A stretch of DNA of 34,112 nt, from the NCBI GenBank assembly GCA_017473225.1, contig JAFUMG010000056.1:1-34112 (forward strand), read 5' to 3'. Source of the DNA: Oscillospiraceae bacterium (GTDB lineage: Bacteria > Bacillota > Clostridia > Oscillospirales > Oscillospiraceae). Position numbers and translations under genes: made by a program. Numbering within the stretch: position 1 is the first letter of the stretch; each line of letters opens with the position of its first letter. Shown in pieces: positions 1 to 7,455 of this stretch. Under the pieces are notes generated by a model. It worked only from the letters and a program-made list of their open reading frames with translations. It was not told where the DNA came from and made no database searches.

Positions 1-56
1 AATCGAATGCAGAATGATGAAGGGTGGCTAACACATTTATCTACGGGCGTGGTGTC

Positions 57-158
57 CCAACTTGAAATTCCGTTAGACCGGTCCCCTTCATCATATAAGA
101 AAAGCGAAGGCTTTGAAACCCTCGCTTATATATTACCAACTTGAATTTGTTTTAGACC
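57..158. repeat. Imperfect direct repeat pair
   Basis: Two related segments, at 57-79 and 136-158, share the pattern CCAACTTGAA followed by a T-rich stretch and TTAGACC, about 79 bp apart. A 10-bp perfect inverted repeat (TGATGAAGGG at 15-24, CCCTTCATCA at 84-93) encloses the first copy. No coding function was recognised. It could be debris of a small mobile or intergenic element. Confidence 0.35.
102..135 (+). terminator. Weak hairpin, possible terminator
   Basis: AAGCGAAGG (102-110) pairs with CCCTCGCTT (119-127) with one mismatch around an 8-nt loop, followed by an A/T-rich run. It would end transcription of whatever lies before the window. The T-tract is poor, so confidence is low. Confidence 0.35.
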
Positions 159-168
159 ACAAAACTGT

Positions 169-354
169 ATGGAAACGGTTGAGTTAATTGAATATGGTGG
201 ATGCGAAACGATATACACAGACAAAGATTTTTCGTGGGCAATCTATTTTTCCCATGAAAACACCGTTGCTTTTGCGGGTTCAATAGTCCCAAAAGTTAAA
301 GAACTGCTGGCCAGTGAAAAAGAGCATTGGGATAAGTTCGAATGGGATTGGTGA
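169..354 (+). CDS. Small hypothetical protein, possibly a 3' gene remnant
   Basis: This is a 61-residue acidic ORF rich in aromatic residues, ending FEWDW. I do not recognise a family. No ribosome-binding site precedes the ATG, and the frame is open only back to a stop at 142-144, so it may be the surviving C-terminal end of a longer gene rather than a complete one. It overlaps the next ORF's longest form but not its likely start at 396. The regular alternation of hydrophobic and charged residues, including a Val-Pro-Lys-Val helix-like stretch, suggests it was once coding. Confidence 0.35.
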   Translation: METVELIEYGGCETIYTDKDFSWAIYFSHENTVAFAGSIVPKVKELLASEKEHWDKFEWDW

Positions 355-395
355 GAAAGATAAATAAATTCCAATTTTACAAGGAGTGTGATTGC

Positions 396-614
396 ATGAA
401 ATGTCCGTGTTGTAATAATGAGATGAAAAAAGGTGTCGTTCAGAGCGCCCGCGAGGTTTTCTTCGCAGCAGAACCACACAGTGTTTGGTTCAAGCCTAGG
501 GGAAATGAGGAAGTTACTCTCAGTTCCTACAATCTTTCTCGGCCGACATGCATAGCATATATCTGCCGTGCCTGTAAGAAAGTAGTGGTTGATTACGCAG
601 AAGTACCTGAGTAA
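396..614 (+). CDS. Small zinc-ribbon-like protein, PF20097-type
   Basis: This 72-residue protein opens with CPCCNNEM and has a second Cys pair near residue 57 (CRAC), giving a CxxC...CxxC zinc-ribbon layout. It resembles the small PF20097 family of Firmicutes, whose function is unknown. The start at 396 is chosen over an in-frame ATG at 342 because AAGGAG lies at 381-386 and the first Cys pair then sits at the N-terminus, as usual for such proteins. The middle contains aromatic and Arg residues but no membrane segment. No operon partner is evident. A perfect hairpin follows at 687-715. Confidence 0.7.
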   Translation: MKCPCCNNEMKKGVVQSAREVFFAAEPHSVWFKPRGNEEVTLSSYNLSRPTCIAYICRACKKVVVDYAEVPE

Positions 615-686
615 ATTCCAACTTATTGAACAGTAAGGGCGCACTTCTATACATCGAATCTTGTTATGCGGTGCGAGCAACGATAA

Positions 687-715
687 AAGCCAAGCTGCAA
701 AATGCAGCTTGGCTT
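687..715. terminator. Perfect 13-bp hairpin
   Basis: A 13-bp stem at 687-699 and 703-715 with a 3-nt AAA loop. The T-tract is weak on the plus strand and slightly better on the minus strand (TTTTATCG). It may end the small gene at 396-614, or transcription of the MBOAT/DHHW operon arriving from the right. Confidence 0.5.
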
Positions 716-771
716 AAACCGTTTTATGAAGCCCCGGAAAAAGGGCGGTCTTCTTCGTATTTAACAGATTC

Positions 772-937
772 AAATTGTAGTTTAACGCACTGTTCGCAAA
801 CCCACTTGGCTCTCCCTCTGGGAGAGCTGGCACGCCGAAGGCGTGACTGAGAGGGCCCTCTCCGCCCCTTCGGGGCACCTCTCCCAAAGGGAGAGGCAAG
901 TTGGGCGCTCCCGCGCCAGTGCGATAAACTACAATTT
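772..937. repeat. Modular palindromic element, copy 1 (core A)
   Basis: This 166-bp non-coding element is bounded by AAATTGTAG (772-780) and CTACAATTT (929-937). The core contains complementary CTCTCCCTCTGGGAGAG and CTCTCCCAAAGGGAGAG type hairpins plus GCACGCCGAAGGCGTG. The same element, with an extra insert, occurs at 5546-5772. It fills most of the gap between the small protein gene and the DHHW gene, whose stop codon is 8 bp away. It has no ORF of its own and is likely a passively mobilised MITE- or REP-like sequence. Confidence 0.8.
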
Positions 938-945
938 ACCTCTCC

Positions 946-2043
946 CTACTTCAGCGTACTGCTGTTATTCAGCACCAGGGTGCTGTAGAGGAACAGCACA
1001 TCCCGACCCTCGAAATCCACATACTGCCCCAGCAGGTCCGGGGAAATATAGCGCAGGTCCACCAGCGTCACGGTCTTGTAGTCCGATACCAGCAGCGGCG
1101 TCAGGGCGCTGCCGAAGGAATCCCGGAAGACGATCAGCTCCCGGTCCGATGCCGCGGTGGGATTTTCGATGGTCAGCAGCGCCGCCGCGCCGGACAGGTA
1201 TACATCGTACAGGTCCTTGCTTTGGAGCTTTTCCATGTCGTAGACCGCCCCATAGCCTTGGGTCTCGTGGTTGTAAACGGTGCAGCGGTCCAGCTTGTCG
1301 CTGCGCAGCAGATACATGGTATCCGCTTCCATGGGGACCGCCGCCTGGCCGCAGTAGACGCCATAGAAGGGCCGTTCCAGCGCTTCGGCGGTAAATTCCT
1401 CATTCGTGGGCATGGCCGTCTCCAACACGCCGCAGAGCCGCTGGGCAACATCCAGGAGCTTTTCCTGCCGCCAGTGGGTGTCGGTGGTGTAGTAGTCCTC
1501 CGGTGCCAGCAGGTCCGTGATGTCCACATACTCTGCCCAAGGCATCCCCGAGCGGACCGACTCAAAGAGCGTCTCGTAGTCCATGACCGGGTAGCCATGC
1601 TCCGCCGCCAGATAATAGCCCTTGTCCGGCACCACGGACACCACCACCCGGGCCGCGTCCTGCAAATACCGCTCGTAAACCCCATTGAATTTCTCCATCG
1701 CCTTCTCCACGGAGGGCTCGTTCAGGGGATATTCCAGCTGGGCCGCCTGACCGCCGGCGATATAGATGCCGTTGTTATCCTTCTGGTCCAGCAGGTTGTA
1801 ATGGACCGCCGCCTTCAGCTGCCGGAACGCATCCCGCAGGGGGAACTGGTCCAGGGTATATTCCTCGAAATCCGTCATGAACTCGCCGCCGAGGATACTT
1901 TCCGCGGAAACCTCCGGCAGCTGGGCCAGCTTGCGCCGCTCCGGGTCGGAAACCTCCTTCGCCGGGCCGAACCAGGCCCAGAGCGTCAGCGTCAGCCACA
2001 CCGCCGCCACCAGGGCCGTGCCGATGATTCTGATTTTCTTCAT
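946..2043 (-). CDS. DHHW/AlgJ-like protein (polysaccharide O-acetylation)
   Basis: A 365-residue membrane-anchored protein of the DHHW/AlgX-AlgJ group, which act outside the membrane with an MBOAT partner to acylate exported polysaccharides. A single N-terminal transmembrane anchor spans about residues 5-25. The SGNH-like catalytic signature DTHW is at 188-191, and the serine block FRDSFG has Ser309. The start at 2043 is chosen because GGAGGT precedes it by a normal distance and overlaps the stop of the MBOAT gene 11 bp upstream, showing translational coupling. The longer reading frame to 2613 only shadows the MBOAT gene. The polymer modified is unknown, and no glycosyltransferases are in view. 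Confidence 0.88.
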   Translation of the reverse strand: MKKIRIIGTALVAAVWLTLTLWAWFGPAKEVSDPERRKLAQLPEVSAESILGGEFMTDFEEYTLDQFPLRDAFRQLKAAVHYNLLDQKDNNGIYIAGGQAAQLEYPLNEPSVEKAMEKFNGVYERYLQDAARVVVSVVPDKGYYLAAEHGYPVMDYETLFESVRSGMPWAEYVDITDLLAPEDYYTTDTHWRQEKLLDVAQRLCGVLETAMPTNEEFTAEALERPFYGVYCGQAAVPMEADTMYLLRSDKLDRCTVYNHETQGYGAVYDMEKLQSKDLYDVYLSGAAALLTIENPTAASDRELIVFRDSFGSALTPLLVSDYKTVTLVDLRYISPDLLGQYVDFEGRDVLFLYSTLVLNNSSTLK

Positions 2044-2054
2044 ACCGGCACCTC

Positions 2055-3437
2055 CTAGAAGCGGAAATAGAGGAAGGGATTGAAGGACCCGTCCACCAGA
2101 TAGGCCGTGCAGACCAGCAGCAGTCCTACCATCACCACCGGCTCCAGCACCGCCGCCAGCTTCTCCGGCAGCCGGTTCGCCAGATCCCGCACCAGCGGCG
2201 TGGCTCCGATCATCGACAGCAGGAGCACCGCCCCGTAGCTGCGCAGATAATAGAGCGTCTCCTCCGTCAGAAGGGGCAGGCCGCCGAGACCGAACATCCC
2301 CGCCAGATCCTGTCCCGCCTGGGCAAGGTCCGCCCCGTTGAAGATCACGAAGCTGATGACCACGCTCAGCAGCACATACCCATGCCGCACCGCGCCGGGC
2401 AGGCGCCCCAGCCCCGGGAGCCATTTTTCCATCAGCAGCAGCGCCGCGAACAGCAGGCCCCAGACCACAAAATTCCAGCTGGCTCCGTGCCACAGACCCG
2501 TCAGCAGCCAGACGATCAGGATATTGCGGACCCAGCGGCCCTTTCCCACCCGGTTGCCGCCCAGGGGGATATACACATAGTCCCGGAACCAGGTGCCCAG
2601 GCTCCTGTGCCACCGCCGCCAGAATTCCGTGACGCTCCCCGACAGATAGGGATAGTCGAAATTCTCCTGAAAATGGAACCCGAAGATCCGCCCCAGGCCG
2701 ATGGCCATGTCGGAATAGCCGGAGAAATCAAAATAGATCTGCAGCGCGAAGGCCAGGGCATAGAGCCAGCAGAAGAGGACGGACTTTTCCTCCGACGCCC
2801 GGAAAACTTCCGTTAGGAGCCCCAGCTGGTTGGCCAGGAGGATCTTCTTCCCCAGGCCTACCAAGAACCGCCGCCCACCGTCGCAGACATCCTGCCAGGT
2901 GGTCTCCCGGCTGTCCAGCTCCCGGGCGATGTCCGCGTAGCGGACGATGGGCCCGGCGATGAGCTGGGGAAACAGGGCCACATAGGCCCCGAAGGACACG
3001 AGACTGCGCTGGGGCGGCACCGTCCCCCGGTACACATCCACCGCGTAGCTGACGCACTGGAAGGTATAGAAGCTGATGCCGATGGGCAGCGCCAGCTTCA
3101 GAAGGAGGATATTCAGCCCCGTGACGGCGGCGAAGCTGCCGATGAAGAAGTCCGCGTACTTGAACACCGCCAACAGCAGAATTCCGATGGCTACGGCGGC
3201 GGTCAGCCAAAGCTTTTTGACCCGCCGGCTCTCCGCCCGGCCGATGAGCCTGCCGCAGAGGTAGAAGACCAGGATCGTCCCGATCATCAGCAGCAGATAC
3301 TTCGGCTCCCCCCAGCCGTAAAAGAACAGGCTGGCGACTAGCAGCACCGCGTTTTTCAGTCCCTTGGGCGCCAGAAAATAGACGATCAGTACCGCCGGCA
3401 GGAAGTAATATAAAAATGGAATGCTTGAAAAGAGCAT
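2055..3437 (-). CDS. MBOAT family O-acyltransferase (AlgI/DltB-like)
   Basis: A 460-residue polytopic membrane protein. MBOAT proteins move acyl groups across the membrane onto extracytoplasmic polymers. The family signature is clear: the conserved region around residues 231-290 (QIYFDFSGYSDMAIG, then FWRRWHRSLGTWFRDYVYIP) and the invariant active-site His at about 317 in LTGLWHGASWNF. Length is typical of AlgI-like members. It is the first gene of a two-gene operon with the DHHW protein. AAGAGG precedes the ATG. Only 24 bp separate the ATG from a palindromic element at 3461-3649, so any promoter must lie in or beyond that element. Confidence 0.93.
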   Translation of the reverse strand: MLFSSIPFLYYFLPAVLIVYFLAPKGLKNAVLLVASLFFYGWGEPKYLLLMIGTILVFYLCGRLIGRAESRRVKKLWLTAAVAIGILLLAVFKYADFFIGSFAAVTGLNILLLKLALPIGISFYTFQCVSYAVDVYRGTVPPQRSLVSFGAYVALFPQLIAGPIVRYADIARELDSRETTWQDVCDGGRRFLVGLGKKILLANQLGLLTEVFRASEEKSVLFCWLYALAFALQIYFDFSGYSDMAIGLGRIFGFHFQENFDYPYLSGSVTEFWRRWHRSLGTWFRDYVYIPLGGNRVGKGRWVRNILIVWLLTGLWHGASWNFVVWGLLFAALLLMEKWLPGLGRLPGAVRHGYVLLSVVISFVIFNGADLAQAGQDLAGMFGLGGLPLLTEETLYYLRSYGAVLLLSMIGATPLVRDLANRLPEKLAAVLEPVVMVGLLLVCTAYLVDGSFNPFLYFRF

Positions 3438-3460
3438 AATGTTTCCTCTTGGTGGGGGTA

Positions 3461-3649
3461 AAATTGTAGTTTAGCGTTCCCTTACGCAACGCGGCTGTCA
3501 TCCCGAGCGGAATGAAATGAAGTCGAGGGATCTACGCATTTCGTTGAGATTTGCAGTAAAATCGGTGCCAAGATCCCTCGACTCGCTGACGCTCGCTCGG
3601 GATGACAGCGTTGTTGGTAATTTGCAGACTGTACAATAAACTACAATTT
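3461..3649. repeat. Modular palindromic element, copy 3 (core B)
   Basis: A 189-bp element bounded by AAATTGTAG (3461-3469) and CTACAATTT (3641-3649). The core at 3495-3608 starts CTGTCATCCCGAGCG and ends CGCTCGGGATGACAG, so it can fold into a long hairpin with inner GTCGAGGGATC/GATCCCTCGAC arms. The reverse complement of the whole element is found at 14124-14311. It lies between the lipoprotein terminator and the MBOAT gene. Confidence 0.85.
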
Positions 3650-3651
3650 GA

Positions 3652-3683
3652 AAAATGGCAGCGGTATTTGCCGCTGCCATTTT
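3652..3683 (-). terminator. Rho-independent terminator of the mntP operon
   Basis: A 13-bp perfect stem (3652-3664 with 3671-3683) lies 3 bp after the lipoprotein stop. The arms begin AAAA and end TTTT, so the hairpin works with a built-in T-tract on the minus strand. Confidence 0.8.
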
Positions 3684-3686
3684 GTG

Positions 3687-4277
3687 TCAATATACCTGGA
3701 TCTCCATGCCTTCGCCCAGCTGCTCGGTGCAGATGGCCTGGAAGGCTTCCACGAAGGATTGGGTCGTCATGCCGCTGTCACTGTTCAGCATGAGCAGCAT
3801 CACCAGATCGCCGCAGGTACAGACCATCAGCTGATCCGCTTCCACGCAGATCCACTTCCGGGTGTCGATGCCGGAGCGCATGGCCTGGGCCACGGTCCGG
3901 GCGTCCGTGCCCTCGTCCAGGCGGACCATCACCAGCGAGAAGGCGATGGAGCCCATCATAGGCTCATAGGCCGCCGCCTCCAGAAGGCCCTCCGCGCTGT
4001 CCAGGCCGGTGTAGGCCTTCAGGGCCCACAGGCCCTCCTCGCTGGTGTCGGTCAGATCCACAGGGATCACGCCGCCGGCGAATTCCACAGGGTTCTTCTC
4101 AATGATCTGATTCAGCAGATCCTCCACACTGCCCTCCAGCTGCTGGGGCGCCGCGGAAGTCTCAGTGGGGACCTCGGTGGGAGCCTCGGTAGTCTCAGCG
4201 GCACCGCCCGCGGCGCAGCCGGCCAGCATCGCCAGCACCATGGTCACCGCCAGGGCCATAGAAATAAGCTTTTTCAT
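3687..4277 (-). CDS. Putative lipoprotein, possibly DUF4358-like
   Basis: A 196-residue secreted lipoprotein. It has a short charged start, a hydrophobic signal and a lipobox LAGC ending at about residue 21, followed by a low-complexity Thr/Glu/Pro/Ala linker (TTEAPTEVPTET) and a folded domain from about residue 48. The domain organisation resembles DUF4358 lipoproteins of Clostridia, often found near cell-surface polysaccharide genes, but that assignment is tentative. GGAGGAAACAAT precedes the ATG. It is the last gene of mntP-vanZ-lipoprotein, only 17 bp after the vanZ-like gene, and is followed directly by a terminator. Function unknown. Confidence 0.75.
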   Translation of the reverse strand: MKKLISMALAVTMVLAMLAGCAAGGAAETTEAPTEVPTETSAAPQQLEGSVEDLLNQIIEKNPVEFAGGVIPVDLTDTSEEGLWALKAYTGLDSAEGLLEAAAYEPMMGSIAFSLVMVRLDEGTDARTVAQAMRSGIDTRKWICVEADQLMVCTCGDLVMLLMLNSDSGMTTQSFVEAFQAICTEQLGEGMEIQVY

Positions 4278-4294
4278 ATTGTTTCCTCCAAATG

Positions 4295-4750
4295 TTACTT
4301 ACCGTGTTTGGTTATGACGAAATGATGCCCCAAAATCAGGAAAATCATACCGGCCAGGGCACCGCCGGTATCGATCCATACATCGATCAGGCTGGAGCTG
4401 CGCCCAGAGACGAAGATCTGGATAGTCTCGTCCACGCAGGCGGCAGCCAGGCCGCCGGCCATGGTCAGGCAGACCAGCTCCTTCCCGGCTTTCCCGGCCA
4501 TGCCCAGCCGCCAGCAAAGCAGCAGGCCCAGCAGGGCAAATTCCGAAAAATGGGCCAGCTTGCGCAGCAGTCCATGACCGCCCTCCGTCTCCTCGGCGGA
4601 GAGGTTCAGGATGCTCCCCAGGAGCCGTCCCACCCAGCCGCTGATCCGGGAGGAGGCCTCCGCGTTCATCAGGGAATTGCCCCAGATAAAGATCAGGACC
4701 AGGCAGATCAGGCAGGTGCACAGCCGGACCCGCTTGTCCGTCCGCCGCAT
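4295..4750 (-). CDS. VanZ-like family membrane protein
   Basis: A 151-residue protein with about four transmembrane segments. It has the VanZ-like signature: RKLAHFSEFALLGLLL in the middle and DETIQIFVSGRSSSLIDVW followed by a Gly-rich helix near the C-terminus. VanZ-like proteins are linked to teicoplanin resistance in some enterococci, but most chromosomal members have unknown roles. The ATG at 4750 shares its A with the mntP stop (TGATG), a translational coupling arrangement; a GTG at 4753 is possible. Its place in a manganese-riboswitch operon is unusual. Confidence 0.85.
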   Translation of the reverse strand: MRRTDKRVRLCTCLICLVLIFIWGNSLMNAEASSRISGWVGRLLGSILNLSAEETEGGHGLLRKLAHFSEFALLGLLLCWRLGMAGKAGKELVCLTMAGGLAAACVDETIQIFVSGRSSSLIDVWIDTGGALAGMIFLILGHHFVITKHGK

Positions 4751-5322
4751 CACAGCACACCCAGATGCTCCAGCAGGATCTTGACACCCAGCAGGATCAG
4801 GATCACGCCGCCGGCGGCTTCCGCCTTCTTCTCATAGCGGCTGCCGAAGACATTGCCCACCTTCACGCCGATGGCGGAAAGGCAGCAGGTGGTCAGGCCG
4901 ATCAGGATCACCGCGGTGAAGATATTGACGTTACCGGCCATGGCCAGGGAAATGCCGACCGCCAGCGCATCGATGGAAGTGGCCACCGCCATGACGAACA
5001 TGGTCTTGACGGACAGATCCGCGTCGCCGCAGTTTTCGCATTCCTCCTCGCCGCCCAGGGCTTCCCGGAGCATGTTGACGCCGATCAGCGCCAGCAGGCC
5101 GAAGGCGACCCAGTGGTCAAAGGCCTGGATGGCCTCCGCAAACAGGGCACCCAGGAAAAAGCCGATCAGGGGCATCAGGGCCTGAAAGCCGCCGAACCAA
5201 ACGCCGCAGGTCAGCGCGCCCTTCAGCGTCGCCTTCTTCATGGCCAGGCCCTTGCAGATGGACACCGCGAAGGCATCCATACTCAGGCCCACAGCCAGCA
5301 GGAATAATTCACCAAAACCCAT
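4750..5322 (-). CDS. mntP: Manganese efflux pump MntP
   Basis: A 190-residue, six-helix membrane protein that exports Mn2+ to prevent intoxication. The MntP duplication is visible: GLSMDAFAVSICKG near the N-terminus and ATSIDALAVGISLAM after the central loop, each with a conserved Asp. The loop between the halves carries Cys and Glu residues (EEECENCGDAD). The start at 5322 is preferred to an ATG at 5349 because CCTCC on the minus strand (GGAGG) lies 9 bp before it. A yybP-ykoY riboswitch and consensus promoter precede it, which strongly supports the name. It is first in a three-gene operon. Confidence 0.93.
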   Translation of the reverse strand: MGFGELFLLAVGLSMDAFAVSICKGLAMKKATLKGALTCGVWFGGFQALMPLIGFFLGALFAEAIQAFDHWVAFGLLALIGVNMLREALGGEEECENCGDADLSVKTMFVMAVATSIDALAVGISLAMAGNVNIFTAVILIGLTTCCLSAIGVKVGNVFGSRYEKKAEAAGGVILILLGVKILLEHLGVL

Positions 5323-5379
5323 AAAAAAGAACCTCCGTACTGAAATCATAAACGGTCAGCACAGAAGTCTATGAAGAGA

Positions 5380-5482
5380 CTGGGGGCCGGCCGCAAAGTC
5401 TCGTCATTTAAGTTTGGACCAGAGATCGCTCTCAGTATGTTGACCCAAACCCGCGTTACGCGCCGACTACTCCCTCTTCAGC
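5380..5482 (-). promoter_or_regulatory. yybP-ykoY manganese riboswitch
   Basis: Read on the minus strand from the promoter, the leader has a GAGGGAGTAGTCGG segment (5' part of P1/P1.1), the loop sequence GGTCAACATACTGAG, and the closing ACGAGACTTTGCGG. These match the sequence landmarks of the yybP-ykoY class, which senses Mn2+ and turns on mntP-type genes in many bacteria. The leader ends about 60 bp before the mntP start. Exact ends are estimated. Confidence 0.88.
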
Positions 5483-5486
5483 GGGC

Positions 5487-5515
5487 ATTATACCAAAAAG
5501 GAGCCATTCTGTCAA
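5487..5515 (-). promoter_or_regulatory. Consensus sigma-A promoter of mntP operon
   Basis: Perfect hexamers on the minus strand: TTGACA at 5510-5515 and TATAAT at 5487-5492 with a 17-bp spacer. Transcription would begin at the 5' edge of the riboswitch. Confidence 0.9.
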
Positions 5516-5545
5516 GCAAAAGGCCGGAATTGATACAAAAAATTC

Positions 5546-5772
5546 AAATTGTAGCTTATCGCACTATTCACAAACCCACTTGGCTCTCCCTCTGGGAGAG
5601 CTGGCACGCCGAAGGCGTGACTCTGCGCCCGCAGCCGCGTTTCGGAGCGCAACCGCCCGAAGGGCGGCTCTTAGCGCGGAGATGAGAGGGCCCTCTCCGC
5701 CCCTTCAGGGCACCTCTCCCAAAGGGAGAGGCAAGTTAGGCGCTCCCGCGCCAGTACAATAAACTACAATTT
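5546..5772. repeat. Modular palindromic element, copy 2 (core A with insert)
   Basis: A 227-bp element with AAATTGTAG (5546-5554) and CTACAATTT (5764-5772) ends. It is almost the same as 772-937 but carries 61 extra bp (5623-5683). It lies between the divergent mntP and malQ promoters. Confidence 0.85.
5623..5683. repeat. Nested 61-bp insert in element copy 2
   Basis: Compared with copy 1, the sequence after GGCGTGACT is interrupted here and resumes with GAGAGGGCCCTCTCC. The insert is itself hairpin-forming (CCGCCCGAAGGGCGG inside, with GC-rich arms). It looks like an insertion of one small palindrome into another, or the ancestral form from which copy 1 was deleted. Confidence 0.7.
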
Positions 5773-5786
5773 AAAACGTTTCAATC

Positions 5787-5815
5787 TTGACTGTTGCGGC
5801 GAAATCTTTTATTAT
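5787..5815 (+). promoter_or_regulatory. Promoter of malQ
   Basis: TTGACT at 5787-5792 and TATTAT at 5810-5815 with a 17-bp spacer, beginning 15 bp after the end of palindromic element copy 2. Confidence 0.7.
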
Positions 5816-5867
5816 TATACAAGACCAACAAAACCCCAAACCACATCATAAAAAGGAGTGTTCCATC

Positions 5868-7397
5868 ATGAATCGCAGCGCAGGTATTTTGATGTCTGTC
5901 ACTAGCTTGCCGTCCAAGTACGGCATCGGCTGCTTCTCCCGGGAAGCCTATGACTTCGTGGACTGGCTGGCCGACGCCGGTCAGACCTACTGGCAGATCC
6001 TGCCTCTGGGCCCCACCAGCTACGGCGGCGCCGACGACTCCCCCTACCAGGCCTTCTCCGCCTTTGCGGGCAACCCCTATCTGATCTGCCTGGAGGATCT
6101 GATCGCCGAGGGCGTCCTGACCCAGGAGGAATGTGACGCCGTTGACTTTGGCTCCGGCAATGTGGACTATGATAAGCTCCACGAGCACCGCTGGGCGCTG
6201 CTGCGCAAGGCCTACGAGCGCAGCAACATCAGCCAGGACCCCGCCTATCAGCAGTTCCTGGCCGAGAACAACTGGTGGCTCAGCGACTACGCCCTGTTCA
6301 TGGCCCTGAAGGGCTGGTTCGGCGATTCCGGCTGGACCACCTGGCCTGAGGACATCCGCCTGCGCTATGGCTACGCTCTGGATTACTACCGCCGGGAGCT
6401 GTACTTCGACATCGAATTCCAGCAGTACATGCAGTACAAGTTCTTCCAGCAGTGGCTGAAGCTGAAGGCCTACGCCAACGAAAAGCACATCAAGATCGTC
6501 GGCGACATCCCCATCTATGTCTCCCCCGACAGCTCCGACGTCTGGGCCCATCCCGAGCTGTTCCAGCTGGATGAGAACAACACCCCCACCGCCGTGGCAG
6601 GCTGCCCCCCCGATGCCTTCTCCGCCGACGGCCAGATGTGGGGCAACCCCCTGTACCGCTGGGATTATCACAAGGCCACCGGCTACAGCTGGTGGATCTC
6701 CCGCCTGTGGCAGAGCTTCCGGCTGTATGACGCCGTAAGAATCGACCACTTCCGTGGCTTCGACGAGTACTTCTCCATCCCCAATGGCAGCCCCACGGCC
6801 CTGAACGGCCACTGGGAGCAGGGGCCCGGCATGGACCTGTTCAACGCCGTGAAGTCCAGCCTGGGCGACAAGGAATTCATCGCCGAGGACCTGGGCCTGA
6901 TGACCGACACCGTCCGCCAGCTGGTCCGCGACAGCGGCTTCCCCAACATGAAGGTGCTGCAGTTCGGCTTTGACCTGGGCGATATCGGCGCCGCCAACGA
7001 CTACCTGCCCCACAACTATGAGCCCAACTGCGTGGTCTACTCCGGCACCCATGACAACGAGACCGTCACCGGCTGGATCCAGGGCCTGTCCCCCGAGATG
7101 ATGAAGCTGGTCCGGGATTACCTGCGGGACCACACCTCCTCCGACGCGGAGCTGTACCACACCGTCCTGGCCGAGACCATGGGCACCTGCGCCAAGATCT
7201 GCATCATCCCCGTGCAGGACTGGCTGGGCCTGGACAATTCCGCCCGGATGAACCAGCCCTCCACCGTCAAGAAGAACTGGCGCTGGAGAATGGCCGCCGG
7301 CTCCCTGACCAAGGAGGTCCAGGACGAGGTCCTGACGCTGACCAAGCGCTACGGCCGCTTCAACTGGGATACCATCGAAAAGAAGGAAGAAGCATAA
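5868..7397 (+). CDS. malQ: 4-alpha-glucanotransferase (amylomaltase, GH77)
   Basis: A 509-residue cytoplasmic enzyme that transfers maltooligosaccharide chains between alpha-1,4-glucans, used in maltodextrin and glycogen metabolism. GH77 landmarks are present: the N-terminal GILMSVTSLPSKYGIG, the nucleophile Asp293 in VRIDHFRGF, the acid/base Glu340 in IAEDLG and the transition-state Asp396 in GTHDNETVTGW. Length is normal for bacterial amylomaltase. The start at 5868 is chosen for AAGGAG at 5853-5858; a longer frame to 5787 would begin inside the promoter. It is monocistronic, with its own promoter and a strong terminator. No glycogen phosphorylase is next to it. Confidence 0.96.
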   Translation: MNRSAGILMSVTSLPSKYGIGCFSREAYDFVDWLADAGQTYWQILPLGPTSYGGADDSPYQAFSAFAGNPYLICLEDLIAEGVLTQEECDAVDFGSGNVDYDKLHEHRWALLRKAYERSNISQDPAYQQFLAENNWWLSDYALFMALKGWFGDSGWTTWPEDIRLRYGYALDYYRRELYFDIEFQQYMQYKFFQQWLKLKAYANEKHIKIVGDIPIYVSPDSSDVWAHPELFQLDENNTPTAVAGCPPDAFSADGQMWGNPLYRWDYHKATGYSWWISRLWQSFRLYDAVRIDHFRGFDEYFSIPNGSPTALNGHWEQGPGMDLFNAVKSSLGDKEFIAEDLGLMTDTVRQLVRDSGFPNMKVLQFGFDLGDIGAANDYLPHNYEPNCVVYSGTHDNETVTGWIQGLSPEMMKLVRDYLRDHTSSDAELYHTVLAETMGTCAKICIIPVQDWLGLDNSARMNQPSTVKKNWRWRMAAGSLTKEVQDEVLTLTKRYGRFNWDTIEKKEEA

Positions 7398-7406
7398 CGC
7401 TCGCCG

Positions 7407-7439
7407 GGAGGCACCCCATCAGGGGTGCCTCCTGTTTTA
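7407..7439 (+). terminator. Rho-independent terminator of malQ
   Basis: An 11-bp stem, GGAGGCACCCC (7407-7417) with GGGGTGCCTCC (7422-7432), 4-nt loop, then TGTTTTA. Confidence 0.9.
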
Positions 7440-7455
7440 TTGGGGCAAGGAATTC

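Noticed and set aside
772..937. CRISPR array or tandem repeat
   Set aside because: The inner repeats are inverted hairpin arms, not regularly spaced direct repeats with spacers.
5781..7160. 459-codon minus-strand ORF opposite malQ
   Set aside because: malQ has all GH77 catalytic residues and its own promoter and terminator; the reverse frame is a shadow.
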